Below are positions 1 to 7,019 of a stretch of DNA of 26,833 nucleotides, piece by piece (positions within the stretch are counted from its first letter, which is position 1; each line of letters begins with the position of its first letter). The position numbers and the translations under genes are program-made. Source of the DNA: Methanobacteriota archaeon (GTDB lineage: Archaea > Thermoplasmatota > Thermoplasmata > RBG-16-68-12); NCBI GenBank assembly GCA_005878325.1, contig VBMR01000100.1, forward strand, positions 1-26,833, given 5' to 3'. The notes under the pieces were generated by a model. That model was not told the DNA's origin. It was given only the letters and a program-made list of their open reading frames with translations, and made no database searches.

Positions 1-311
1 ACGTCTTGGTGGAGCTGGAAGACACCCACGTATTCCTTGTCCCCGGCCAAGACCGCCTCGACGGCGCGGGTCGCATCGCCGAGGGCGACCGGGAGGACCC
101 CCGTCACCCGCGGATCCAAGGTGCCCGCGTGGCCCGCCTTCCGGACCGCGAACATGTCCCGGACCCAGGCGCTCACCTGATGCGAGGTGGGCCCGGAGGG
201 CTTGTCGACGATCGCGACCCCGAGGCGAATCCGTTCCTCGAGGGAGCGGTCCTCCGGGCGGGTCCCGTGCTTCGAATCGGGGGTCTCGTGGAGGACGATG
301 AGATCGCTCAT
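1..311 (-). CDS. cbf5: Cbf5/TruB-type tRNA and rRNA pseudouridine synthase, N-terminal part
   Basis: Only the first 103 codons are inside the window; the 3' part lies beyond position 1. The translation carries the TruB-family N-terminal motifs DKPSGPTSH (about residues 36-44) and KAGHAGTLDP with the catalytic Asp, followed by GVLPVALGDATR. In archaea this enzyme is the catalytic subunit of H/ACA ribonucleoproteins and can also make Psi55 in tRNA. The ATG at 311 overlaps the cmk stop as ATGA, which implies translational coupling. The 35-residue N-terminal lead before the catalytic fold fits archaeal Cbf5 better than bacterial TruB. The C-terminal PUA domain cannot be checked here. Confidence 0.9.
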   Translation of the reverse strand, partial: MSDLIVLHETPDSKHGTRPEDRSLEERIRLGVAIVDKPSGPTSHQVSAWVRDMFAVRKAGHAGTLDPRVTGVLPVALGDATRAVEAVLAGDKEYVGVFQLHQD

Positions 312-847
312 TCCCGCACCCGGGCGGCGATCAGGGAGACAATCTCGTCCGGCGTTTTGTCGCGGGAATCGATGACCAGGTCGAACACGCTCGCGTCCTT
401 CAGGTCGATTCCGTAGATCGCCTTATAGCGGATTCGCTCCGACGTCTCCCGGGCATGGATCTCGCGCTTCGCATCCGCGACGCTCGACTTCTCCCGACGG
501 GCAATCCGCTCCGCCCGGACATCGAGGGGCGCGTCAATCAGCACCTTCAGGGAGGGAATTCGCTCGCGGGCCAGGAGGTGGGCCTGAATCCGGCCGTCGA
601 CGACGACGTTCGCGCCCGCGGACGCTTTCTCGCGGACCTCCGCGAGGATGGCAGTGTCCAACGCACGGTCGATCGAAGGGTCCTTCTCCGCCGCCCGTCC
701 GAACGCCTCCAGGCTCATGCCCCGTTGGCGCGCCATCGAGCGGAACCGTTGTCCCGCGGAGACGAGGGCGAAGCCGTGGAGATTCGCCCACCGTTCCGCG
801 ACCGTAGTCTTGCCGCTGCCCGGAGGACCTCCAATCGCGAGGATCAT
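308..847 (-). CDS. cmk: Cytidylate kinase (archaeal type)
   Basis: A 179-residue P-loop kinase that phosphorylates CMP/dCMP with ATP. It opens MILAIGG and has a Walker A GGPPGSGKTT at about residues 6-15. Then come the small-kinase pattern with VVVDGR near the middle and an arginine-rich lid (ERIARREK). I chose the ATG at 847 rather than a start 24 nt upstream because GAGGAGG lies about 6 nt before it and the longer form would overlap the DUF106 gene. It sits between DUF106 and cbf5, the classic archaeal order downstream of secY/adk. Length matches archaeal Cmk, which is shorter than the bacterial enzyme. Identification is by motif and context. Confidence 0.9.
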   Translation of the reverse strand: MILAIGGPPGSGKTTVAERWANLHGFALVSAGQRFRSMARQRGMSLEAFGRAAEKDPSIDRALDTAILAEVREKASAGANVVVDGRIQAHLLARERIPSLKVLIDAPLDVRAERIARREKSSVADAKREIHARETSERIRYKAIYGIDLKDASVFDLVIDSRDKTPDEIVSLIAARVRE

Positions 848-857
848 CCGGGCCTCC

Positions 858-1631
858 TCAGGCGGTCCCACCCAACTCGGCCTGAAGCGAGATGCCCATC
901 TCCTCGAGGCGGCGCCGGAAACGGATGTACTTCAGGACGCGGGTGATGATCTGACCGAACGGGATTGCGAGGAGCGAGTACAGGAGGACCCAGACCGGGA
1001 ACACCGCGACGGAGTTGAGGTAGACATGGGACGACCACGGGACCGCGATCCATTGGTTCCCCAGGTTCGCGAGCCGGACGTCGACCAGGAGCGCGAGCCA
1101 GTTGAAGATCACGATGAAGAGCAAGAACGTCCACGCCATGGACTTGTAGGGGGTCGTCATCATCTCCATCTGGTCCTTCTGCATGCCGAGTTGGACCCCC
1201 TTCAGCTTCTCGAGCCGGCTCGCTTGGCCTTTGCGCATGGCCTCCATCTGCTCTCGCCGGAGGGCTCCCATGACCTTCTGCGTCCGCGCCGTCTTCAACC
1301 AGTTTGTATAGTGATCCCGGATCACGGACGAGATCGTCGTCGTCAGGATCCCCGCGATGAGGATCGTCACGGTCGGGGCGCCGCCACCGAAGCCGATGAC
1401 CGGGAAGAGGACGGTATCCGCGACCGAGGCGAAGCCGGTCCGGACGTTGGGGTCAATGAACGTCCAGACGGCGAGGAGTGCGAGGAAAATCATGAAGAAT
1501 CGACTGAGGCTCGGGAGGGTGGGACGAGCCACGGTCTGCGTCGGGGCAGCGTCGGCCGCGTTCCCGTCGGCGGCATCCGCCTCGTCCTCGCCATCTTCGG
1601 AGTCCTCCGCGGACTCGTTTTCCCCGGCCAC
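858..1631 (-). CDS. DUF106 / EMC3-TMCO1-Get1 (Oxa1 superfamily) membrane insertase-like protein
   Basis: A 257-residue integral membrane protein with an acidic, low-complexity N-terminal tail (residues 1-30). Hydrophobic segments lie at about 42-59, 86-104, 166-186 and 208-230. A charged, Met-rich cytoplasmic hairpin (about 105-160, RREQMEAMRKGQ) between the second and third segments is the hallmark of DUF106. Family members are the archaeal Oxa1/YidC-like proteins proposed to insert membrane proteins. Linkage to cmk and cbf5 is conserved in archaea. The start is GTG at 1631. A TATA-like element centred near 1656 puts a transcription start almost on this codon, so the mRNA may be leaderless. 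The stop is 10 nt before cmk. Confidence 0.88.
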   Translation of the reverse strand: MAGENESAEDSEDGEDEADAADGNAADAAPTQTVARPTLPSLSRFFMIFLALLAVWTFIDPNVRTGFASVADTVLFPVIGFGGGAPTVTILIAGILTTTISSVIRDHYTNWLKTARTQKVMGALRREQMEAMRKGQASRLEKLKGVQLGMQKDQMEMMTTPYKSMAWTFLLFIVIFNWLALLVDVRLANLGNQWIAVPWSSHVYLNSVAVFPVWVLLYSLLAIPFGQIITRVLKYIRFRRRLEEMGISLQAELGGTA

Positions 1632-1652
1632 GAGGTCGCCAATGGACCAGTC

Positions 1653-1660
1653 GATATAAG
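1653..1660 (-). promoter_or_regulatory. TATA-like element before DUF106-cmk-cbf5
   Basis: Minus-strand CTTATATC in a 59-nt gap between pfdB and DUF106. Its centre is about 26 nt upstream of the GTG at 1631, the normal archaeal TATA-to-start distance for a leaderless transcript. It suggests the cmk/cbf5 block is a separate transcription unit behind the exosome cluster. Confidence 0.5.
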
Positions 1661-1690
1661 AGTTTGCGGCACTCCCATCGGAGGGAGAAC

Positions 1691-2059
1691 TCAGTTGCTT
1701 TCCGCGGTCGCAGGGGCGGACCCGAGGGCGGACTGAATTTTCGCGCCGAGGTCCTCGTAACGCTCGCCGAGGGCCTTCTCCTGCTTCTGCAGGGACTTCA
1801 CACGGATCGTCAGGGTTTCCTTGTGCTCCTCGAGTTCCTTCTTGAGGGCCTCGCGGTCGTCCTGTCGGACGAGGAGCATACCGATGCTCTTGTAGACCGG
1901 CGTCTCTCCGGAAAGCTTGCCCAGCTCCTCGAGCGTCTGCTCGATCTCCCGCAGTTTCGCCTCGAGCTGGACGCGTTGGCTCCCGATCACCTGCAGCTGA
2001 TTTTGCAGCTGCTGGTACTGCGCGATCTGGTTCTGCAGCTGCGGGGAAATCTCCTTCAT
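1691..2059 (-). CDS. pfdB: Prefoldin subunit beta
   Basis: A 122-residue protein with two long heptad-rich helices: N-terminal SPQLQNQIAQYQQLQNQLQ and a C-terminal helix rich in K/E/L. A short beta-hairpin stretch (ETPVYKSIGMLLVRQD) lies between them, the standard prefoldin-beta layout. Prefoldin is a hexameric jellyfish-shaped holdase that hands unfolded proteins to the thermosome. The ATG at 2059 overlaps the pcc1 stop as ATGA; a start further upstream would run into pcc1. Adjacency to Pcc1, RpoP and eL43 is a conserved archaeal string. The C-terminal tail (SALGSAPATAESN) is flexible. Confidence 0.93.
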   Translation of the reverse strand: MKEISPQLQNQIAQYQQLQNQLQVIGSQRVQLEAKLREIEQTLEELGKLSGETPVYKSIGMLLVRQDDREALKKELEEHKETLTIRVKSLQKQEKALGERYEDLGAKIQSALGSAPATAESN

Positions 2060-2289
2060 GCCCGCGCCTCCTGGAGAACCTTCGCGGCGACGTCCGCCCA
2101 CCGGAGGTAGGAGTTCACCGCGGCTCGAAGGGCGCCCGTATCCTCCGCGTTGATCGTCAAGGTCAGTCGGCCGTGCGAGGACCGCAGGGAGACTCGAGCG
2201 TTCGGGACATCCCGGCCCGTCTCCGGCCGCAGGGCGCCGTACACGACCTTCGCCTCCGGGCCAACGAAGGTGATCGTGGCGCGTCGCAT
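2056..2289 (-). CDS. pcc1: KEOPS complex subunit Pcc1
   Basis: A 77-residue alpha/beta protein starting MRRATITF. The length, the alternating strands (ATITF, ARVSLRSS, RLTLTINAED) and the closing helix with ALRAAVNSYLRW match archaeal Pcc1/Cgi121-type small KEOPS proteins. KEOPS makes the t6A37 modification of ANN-decoding tRNAs, and Pcc1 dimerises and bridges Kae1. I chose the ATG at 2289 because it lies 2 nt after the rpoP stop and yields the family length. It is translationally coupled to pfdB by ATGA. Other KEOPS subunits are not in the window. Confidence 0.82.
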   Translation of the reverse strand: MRRATITFVGPEAKVVYGALRPETGRDVPNARVSLRSSHGRLTLTINAEDTGALRAAVNSYLRWADVAAKVLQEARA

Positions 2290-2291
2290 GG

Positions 2292-2426
2292 CTACCGCGC
2301 CTTCACGACCTTCTTCACATTCGGCCGCTCTTTGTAGAACATCTTCGAGCCGCAGCGCTCGCACTGGATCCCGACCGTGTTGATGTTCGCTCGGATCGGT
2401 TCGAGACACTTCGCACACTTGTACAT
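2292..2426 (-). CDS. rpoP: RNA polymerase subunit Rpo12 (RpoP)
   Basis: A 44-residue zinc ribbon opening MYKCAKC, with cysteines at 4, 7, 22 and 25 (CxxC and CxRC) and a basic end (RPNVKKVVKAR). This is the typical archaeal Rpo12, the counterpart of eukaryotic Rpb12, which helps assemble the Rpo3/Rpo10/Rpo11 platform. It starts with ATG 1 nt after the eL43 stop and ends 2 nt before pcc1. A longer in-frame reading upstream covers eL43 in another frame and is not real. Confidence 0.93.
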   Translation of the reverse strand: MYKCAKCLEPIRANINTVGIQCERCGSKMFYKERPNVKKVVKAR

Positions 2427-2427
2427 C

Positions 2428-2715
2428 TCAGACCCCCTCCGCCTTCGCCTCTGGCTCTTCTTTGGCCGCTTCGATTTCACGTTTGAAGGACGTCGTGACG
2501 ATGGGACGGTAGGCGCCGCCCGCGAACACGTAACCGCATCGGCGGCAGGCCCAGACCCCGGTCGACTCGCGTCGCACCGAGATCGCGGCGCACCGCGGAC
2601 AGGTATGGCGGCGTCGCATGCCCTCCTCGACTTCTTGGACCCGGCGGCGGATGCGGACCCCGTACCGAGGACCGAACCGAGCAACGGAGCCAGCTTTCCG
2701 CGTGCGACGTGCCAT
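2428..2715 (-). CDS. rpl37ae: 50S ribosomal protein eL43 (L37Ae)
   Basis: A 95-residue basic protein. MARRTRKAGSVARFGPRYG is the diagnostic start of eL43. A C4 zinc finger follows with cysteines at 39, 42, 57 and 60 (CPRC / CRRC). The tail after about residue 78 is acidic and lysine-rich (EAAKEEPEAKAEGV), a little longer than usual. It lies 8 nt after rrp42 with GAGGTCC just before its ATG, and is almost contiguous with rpoP, as in other archaeal exosome superoperons. Confidence 0.96.
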   Translation of the reverse strand: MARRTRKAGSVARFGPRYGVRIRRRVQEVEEGMRRRHTCPRCAAISVRRESTGVWACRRCGYVFAGGAYRPIVTTSFKREIEAAKEEPEAKAEGV

Positions 2716-2723
2716 GCAGGACC

Positions 2724-3503
2724 TCAGGAAGCTTGAAGCAACGGGCGGATCTCACGGCCGACGCGTTGGGCCGTCTCGATAATCCGCTTCACTTCGTCGT
2801 AAGTGAAGGTTCCACTTAAGCCTTTTTGCATCGCTCGGATGTCGCCGCTCTCGTCCGTCGTCACCGTGAGCCGCGCGTCCGCCATCCGCTCCTCATTGAG
2901 GCCCGGATCGACCAGGAGGAGGTCCTTGATTTTCGCGGTCGTGACGCTGACCGGCCAGTGGTCGATCGGTAATGGAAAATCGTCGCCGAGGCCGGCCGCC
3001 TTTGCCGGCACGACCGTCGACGCGATTGCCGCGGTCGCTCCGTATGAGCACGCGTCAAACAGGTTCCCATCGTAGTCGAGGACGTGGATGTCGATGAACA
3101 TGATCCAGACCTTCTCCTTCGGGGTGATGCACAGCTTCTCCATGTTCACCATCTTCGACTCCCGGATTCCGCGGTCGACGACGCGCGCGAGTTCGATCGC
3201 ATCGGGCCGAGGCGGACCCGCCTCGAACGTGGGACTCGCCATCGGGATCAGCTCGACGCTCGTGGACAAGACGCCGGTGTTCGGCGTGTCGGGGTACGGC
3301 TCTCCGACCGACATCTTGATTCCGACGAGGATGTCCGTGTTGCCGAGTTTCACGCGCGCGCTTCCTTCAGCCGTCTTGACGAACGACCGTTCGATGACGA
3401 TCTTTCGAGGGTCATCGAGTCCTCGCCCATCCACGCGCTGACCCGACGAGGCGAGGCGGTACACATGGGCCCGCATGAGTTCGGAGACGATCTCGTCGCT
3501 CAT
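2724..3503 (-). CDS. rrp42: Exosome complex component Rrp42 (RNase PH fold, non-catalytic)
   Basis: A 259-residue RNase PH-fold subunit. Visible family features are GQRVDGRGLDDPRKI near residues 21-35, VKLGNTDILVGIK, VELIPMASPTFE, DIHVLDYDGNLFDACSYGA and a late TFTYDEVKRII. Rrp42 pairs with Rrp41 into the hexameric ring of the archaeal exosome. It lacks catalytic activity but helps bind RNA and build the active site at the interface. The start ATG shares its A with the rrp41 stop (TGATG), so translation is coupled and a 1:1 supply is expected. Length is normal. Confidence 0.97.
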   Translation of the reverse strand: MSDEIVSELMRAHVYRLASSGQRVDGRGLDDPRKIVIERSFVKTAEGSARVKLGNTDILVGIKMSVGEPYPDTPNTGVLSTSVELIPMASPTFEAGPPRPDAIELARVVDRGIRESKMVNMEKLCITPKEKVWIMFIDIHVLDYDGNLFDACSYGATAAIASTVVPAKAAGLGDDFPLPIDHWPVSVTTAKIKDLLLVDPGLNEERMADARLTVTTDESGDIRAMQKGLSGTFTYDEVKRIIETAQRVGREIRPLLQAS

Positions 3504-4342
3504 CAGATCCCCTCCGACCCGAAGTCGTCCTCCGCGGGCAGCTCCGGCTCCGATTCCGCGGGACCGGCGACCATGGGCGCGGGAGGAGACTCCTTCAGGA
3601 TATCTTGGAGGGTGACCGCATAGCGGCGGCGAAGGGCGTCGCGCTGCAGCTCATACAGGCGTTGCGCCGCCCCGAGGGACAGGGACATCGCTTTCTGGAA
3701 CTCGTCGTACGTCAGGTGCCCGTCCATTTGGAGGAGCACGATCTCGCCCGTCCTCGGGATCACCGCCATGGGACAGTCCGCGTCCCCGAAGTTGTCCTCG
3801 TCTTTGTTCAGGTCGAGGCACACGACGCCGTCGATCTTCCCCGAGGCACACGAGGCGACCAGGTCCCGCATCGGCACGCCGGCGTCCGCGAGGGCGACGC
3901 TCGCCGCGGTGAGGCCGGCACACCGAGTGCCCGCGTCCGCCTGGAGCACCTCGATGAAGATGTCGACCGAGGTGCGGGGGAACTGCTCCTTGAACACGAC
4001 CGAGGAGAAGGCCTCGGAGATCACCTTCGAGATCTCGACGGACCGCCGGTCCGGGCCGGGCCGCTTCCGGTCCGTGACGCTGAACGGCGCCATGTTGTAT
4101 CGGCACTGGACCAGGGCGCGCGCGGGATCCTGGAGGTGACGCGGGTGGGCCTCCCTCGGACCGTAGACCGCGGCGAGGACCTTGTTCCCGCCCCATTCCA
4201 TGTAGGCGGATCCGTCCGCTCGGCGCAGGACCCCGGCCTCGATGCGGACGGGTCGAAGTTCGTCCGGCTTCCGCCCGTCCAATCGCCGCCCTTTCCCGTC
4301 GATCAGTTTCATCTCTTTCTGGATGTGCTCGATGTCTTCCAT
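3503..4342 (-). CDS. rrp41: Exosome complex exonuclease Rrp41 (catalytic RNase PH subunit)
   Basis: A 279-residue RNase PH-fold phosphorolytic 3'-5' exoribonuclease. It shows GKGRRLDGRKPDELRP near the N-terminus, VYGPREAHPRH, the phosphate-binding AGTRCAGLTAAS, and the catalytic acidic segment DEDNFGDADCP followed by PRTGEIVLLQMDG. These are the active-site signatures missing from Rrp42. The last 35 or so residues (ESPPAPMVAGPAESEPELP and beyond) form an acidic, proline-rich tail longer than in typical archaeal Rrp41. The gene lies between rrp4 and rrp42. The ATG at 4342 is preceded by GAGG within 15 nt. Confidence 0.97.
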   Translation of the reverse strand: MEDIEHIQKEMKLIDGKGRRLDGRKPDELRPVRIEAGVLRRADGSAYMEWGGNKVLAAVYGPREAHPRHLQDPARALVQCRYNMAPFSVTDRKRPGPDRRSVEISKVISEAFSSVVFKEQFPRTSVDIFIEVLQADAGTRCAGLTAASVALADAGVPMRDLVASCASGKIDGVVCLDLNKDEDNFGDADCPMAVIPRTGEIVLLQMDGHLTYDEFQKAMSLSLGAAQRLYELQRDALRRRYAVTLQDILKESPPAPMVAGPAESEPELPAEDDFGSEGI

Positions 4343-4355
4343 GGTCGATCGCTCC

Positions 4356-5054
4356 TCAGGAGGGCCCCGGCCCTCGCGTCTCCTGTCGTGCCCGCTCGAT
4401 CAGCTCCCGCACGGCCTCCGTGAGGCCGAACGCCTGCGCGCGCTCCTCAATCAGGCGGATCGCCCTCGCGGCGATCGCGGTGTCCCGGTCCGTCCCGTCG
4501 AGCCAGATCCGTCCGTTCTGGCCGACGTAAATCTGGCAATGCGTGAGTTCCTTGATCAGGGAGACCATGCTCCCCTGCTTTCCAATGACCCGCGGCACCT
4601 TCGTCGGCGAAATCTCCATCACCATGCCGCCGGTCAGGCGCCGGGCCTCCCGTTCCGACATCGTGAGCTGGACCCGCTTGATCTCGTCCACGCTCAGCAC
4701 GTGACACATGATCACGTCGCCGGCCTTCAGGTACCGCGCCGTGTCGCCGAACTCCACGCGCCAAGGCGACTCGGTCGCATGGAGGGGGGCGGGATAGGGT
4801 GAGTTGATATCGACGAGCCAATGGGAGGGCCCGAGGTCGACCACCTCACCGATCACCGCGTCGCCCCGCTCCGGGAGGTACCGGCCGTTCAGCGGGATGA
4901 CCGTGACGAGGCCGTCTCGCTCCGTCCGAATGCCCAACTGCGCCGCGAAAACCTGGCCGCTCTCGCTATACGTGCCCGGTCCCGGTTTCAGCCCGGGGCC
5001 GCCGACCGCCTCGCCCGGAATGACGATCGGGCGAAGCCCCTCAGTGCCCTGCAT
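4356..5054 (-). CDS. rrp4: Exosome RNA-binding cap protein Rrp4 (S1 + KH domains)
   Basis: 232 residues from the ATG at 5054. An N-terminal beta domain (about 1-60) contains PGTYSESGQVFAAQLG, typical of Rrp4. An S1 domain follows (about 64-135, GDAVIGEVVDLGPSHWLVDI), then a KH domain whose GxxG loop is VIGKQG at 156-161. Rrp4 trimers cap the Rrp41/42 ring and feed RNA to the pore. A TTG 21 nt upstream is also in frame but has no Shine-Dalgarno sequence; GAGAG lies near the ATG, so I prefer the ATG. The stop is 13 nt before rrp41. Confidence 0.95.
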   Translation of the reverse strand: MQGTEGLRPIVIPGEAVGGPGLKPGPGTYSESGQVFAAQLGIRTERDGLVTVIPLNGRYLPERGDAVIGEVVDLGPSHWLVDINSPYPAPLHATESPWRVEFGDTARYLKAGDVIMCHVLSVDEIKRVQLTMSEREARRLTGGMVMEISPTKVPRVIGKQGSMVSLIKELTHCQIYVGQNGRIWLDGTDRDTAIAARAIRLIEERAQAFGLTEAVRELIERARQETRGPGPS

Positions 5055-5129
5055 TCGTGTGTCTCTCTCACGCAAGCGCGTCGAAACGGAGGCCGCTACT
5101 TGAGGCTTTGGGTGGCCGTCCGCGGAGCG

Positions 5130-5870
5130 CTAGACCCGCTGGTCCGCCTTCAGGACCCGGGTCTCGACGTTCCCCTTGGTCTTCGCGTTCAGGCGTTCCA
5201 GGAACTCCGTCTGCATCCCGGCGGGCATCTCCACGACGCCAATCCAGGCGCCGGCGGGAGACCACTCCTCTTTCAGGATCGTCCCGAATGCCTTGAGGTC
5301 CCCGTACGACTTCGCGCTGTCCTCGGCACTCAGCTTGACCGCGATGCGGACCTTCTCGAACCGGATCGGGAGGAGCGGCCGCAGCGCATCGAGGACGTCC
5401 TTCACCTGCGCCTCGACGCTCTTGAAGGGGTCGATGTGGACCCTCGCCTCTTCCATGGCGATCTCGATCCGCTGGGGCGGATGGGGCGCCCCCGTCTGGG
5501 GGTTGATCGCGTTCGCGGCGATGTACTGGACGATCTGCTTGCGCTTCGCCTCCAGCATCTGACGACGCTGATCCGTCGTCAGCTGAATCTCGCCGTGCTG
5601 GATGATCTGCTTCGCGACCGCGAGCGGCTCCGTCGTGCCGAAGAACTCCGTCATCTTGTCCTCGGACGCCTTGGAGGCTTTGTGGGCGTCTCGAAAGATC
5701 TCATCGATCGCGAGCTCCCGCAAGAGGTCCACTTCCTTCCCGTCGCGAATCTTCTGGACGGCCTCCGGCTTCACCAGGACCTCGAACTTCTCGCCCGCCT
5801 TCTCGACCCGGGCGATCACGTATTCCTTGAAAAGGTCGTCCCGTCGGTCCGAGCGGAGCTCTTTGGGCAT
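5130..5870 (-). CDS. sdo1: SBDS / Sdo1 ribosome maturation protein
   Basis: A 246-residue SBDS-family protein. The N-terminal FYSH domain includes FKEYVIARVEKAGEKFEVLV and REL-AIDEIFRDAHKASKASEDKM. A central helical domain carries LTTDQRRQMLEAKRKQIVQYIAANAINP, a stretch highly conserved in the family. The C-terminal ferredoxin-like domain spans about residues 160-240. In eukaryotes SBDS helps release the anti-association factor eIF6 from 60S subunits; archaeal homologues are inferred to act similarly. It begins 9 nt after psmA and precedes rrp4, the conserved order. All three domains appear intact. Confidence 0.96.
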   Translation of the reverse strand: MPKELRSDRRDDLFKEYVIARVEKAGEKFEVLVKPEAVQKIRDGKEVDLLRELAIDEIFRDAHKASKASEDKMTEFFGTTEPLAVAKQIIQHGEIQLTTDQRRQMLEAKRKQIVQYIAANAINPQTGAPHPPQRIEIAMEEARVHIDPFKSVEAQVKDVLDALRPLLPIRFEKVRIAVKLSAEDSAKSYGDLKAFGTILKEEWSPAGAWIGVVEMPAGMQTEFLERLNAKTKGNVETRVLKADQRV

Positions 5871-5879
5871 GACGTCGCC

Positions 5880-6605
5880 TTACGAGGCGTGGGGAACCCG
5901 CGTGAGGTACTGGCCCACTTCCGACTCGGCGAGGCGCCGGAACTTCTCCCCCTCGACGATCAGGCCGACCTCGATCGCGCGCGCGTCCAGCTTCTCCCCC
6001 TCCGCCGCCTTCTGGAGGGCCTCGAGGCCGAGGATCATCGCGTCGTCCTGGCTCATCGCGTCCTTGTACTTCTCCTCGAGGAGTTCCATGACCGCCTGGC
6101 GGCCCTGGCCGATACTCCCGGCTTTGTAGGAAACCAGGGCGCCACTCGGGTCCGTCTCGAACAGGTGGGTGCCGAGGTCGTCGACCCCCGCGACGAGGAG
6201 CGCCGTGCCGAACGGCCGGACGCCGCCGTACTGGGTGTAATTCTGCTTGTAGTCGCAGATGCGCTTGACGAGCAGGTCCACGCCGATCCGCTCGCTGTAC
6301 GTGACCTTGTTGATCTGCGCAACGAGCCGCGCGTAGTCCACGAGGACCCGTGCATCCGCCACGAGGCCGGACGTCGCCGCCCCCACGTGCTCGTCAATCT
6401 GGAAAATCTTCTCGATGGAGGAGGTCTCGACGAGCCGCGACCCGATCTTCTTGTCCGCCATCAGGACGATGCCGTTTTTGAACTTCAGGCCCACGGTCGT
6501 GTTGCCGCGGGTGACCGCGACGCGGGCGTACTCGACCTGAAACAGGCGGCCGTCGGGGCTAAAGACCGTGATCGCGCGGTCGTACGCCATCTGGCCCGGC
6601 TGCAT
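5880..6605 (-). CDS. psmA: 20S proteasome alpha subunit
   Basis: A 241-residue proteasome alpha subunit. The N-terminus MQPGQMAYDRAITVFSPDGR followed by LFQVEYARVAV is the diagnostic alpha-type gate helix region. Later segments include GLKFKNGIVLMADKK, YTQYGGVRPFGTALLVAGVD and GSIGQGRQAVMELLEEKYKD. Alpha subunits form the outer, gating rings of the degradative core; the catalytic beta subunit and the PAN/Cdc48 ATPase are not in this window. A TATA-like element lies about 39 nt upstream, overlapping the end of rnp2, so psmA probably has its own promoter within the superoperon. Confidence 0.98.
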   Translation of the reverse strand: MQPGQMAYDRAITVFSPDGRLFQVEYARVAVTRGNTTVGLKFKNGIVLMADKKIGSRLVETSSIEKIFQIDEHVGAATSGLVADARVLVDYARLVAQINKVTYSERIGVDLLVKRICDYKQNYTQYGGVRPFGTALLVAGVDDLGTHLFETDPSGALVSYKAGSIGQGRQAVMELLEEKYKDAMSQDDAMILGLEALQKAAEGEKLDARAIEVGLIVEGEKFRRLAESEVGQYLTRVPHAS

Positions 6606-6621
6606 CTCAATAAACCTCGGG

Positions 6622-6648
6622 CCGCTAATAAAGCGGTCACTTATAAGG
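6622..6648 (-). promoter_or_regulatory. psmA promoter with an overlapping palindrome
   Basis: Minus-strand CCTTATAAG (6640-6648) is centred about 39 nt before the psmA ATG. It is formed by the last sense codons of rnp2 (Pro-Tyr-Lys). Just downstream, 6622-6636 holds an inverted repeat with arms CCGCT / AGCGG around TTATT, between the TATA box and the expected start site, a usual place for a repressor site. The inner CTTTATTAG could instead be the TATA box of a leaderless transcript. Confidence 0.45.
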
Positions 6649-6966
6649 GTTGTTTTCTGATGATCGCCGCGCCCCGTCGGGCGGCGTCAGATACTTCTCC
6701 GTGGCGGCCCGGATGGTACCGGAGGTCCCCATCGTTTCGACGCGCACCCGCTCGCCCGCCACGGCGTCGATGGCCGTCAGGGCCCGAATCGCCAAATCCT
6801 TTTCGAGGTTCGTCGTGCGCGCGAGGCCCATCGTCCCATCGAACACGGCGAGCCGTAGCCGCGGCGAGACCGGCCGCAAGGCTTCCGCGATTTCCTCCCG
6901 CCGATACGATCGCGGACCGTCGACTCGGAACGCGATGTACCGGACCCGCGGACGTCGCGTACCCAC
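6637..6966 (-). CDS. rnp2: RNase P protein component 2 (Pop5/Rpp14 family)
   Basis: A 109-residue protein with RVRYIAFRVDG at residues 7-17, the conserved start of archaeal Pop5. It continues with SPRLRLAVFDGTMGLARTTN and ALTAIDAVAGERVRVETMGTSGTIRAA, consistent with the RRM-like fold that, with Rnp3, activates the catalytic RNA of RNase P in tRNA 5'-end maturation. It starts at GTG 6966. Position next to psmA is the conserved superoperon order, although the usual partner rnp3 (Rpp30) is replaced upstream by ftsZ. Its last codons double as the psmA TATA element. Confidence 0.88.
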   Translation of the reverse strand: MGTRRPRVRYIAFRVDGPRSYRREEIAEALRPVSPRLRLAVFDGTMGLARTTNLEKDLAIRALTAIDAVAGERVRVETMGTSGTIRAATEKYLTPPDGARRSSENNPYK

Positions 6967-6983
6967 GGTCAGCGGATGGGAGG

Positions 6984-7008
6984 GAAATGGAAAAAGGTTC
7001 GGGTAAAA
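6984..7008 (-). terminator. Pyrimidine/T-run terminator after ftsZ
   Basis: Downstream of the ftsZ stop the minus strand reads CCTTTTACCC, then CCTTTTTCC, then ATTTCCC. Repeated T tracts without a hairpin are typical archaeal intrinsic terminators. They would separate ftsZ from the exosome cluster. CTTTTACCC might also act as a weak promoter for rnp2. Confidence 0.45.
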
Positions 7009-7019
7009 GGTGGAGGAGG

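Noticed and set aside
6..416. 136-codon plus-strand frame at the left edge
   Set aside because: It is antisense to cbf5 and cmk, both of which have strong motifs.
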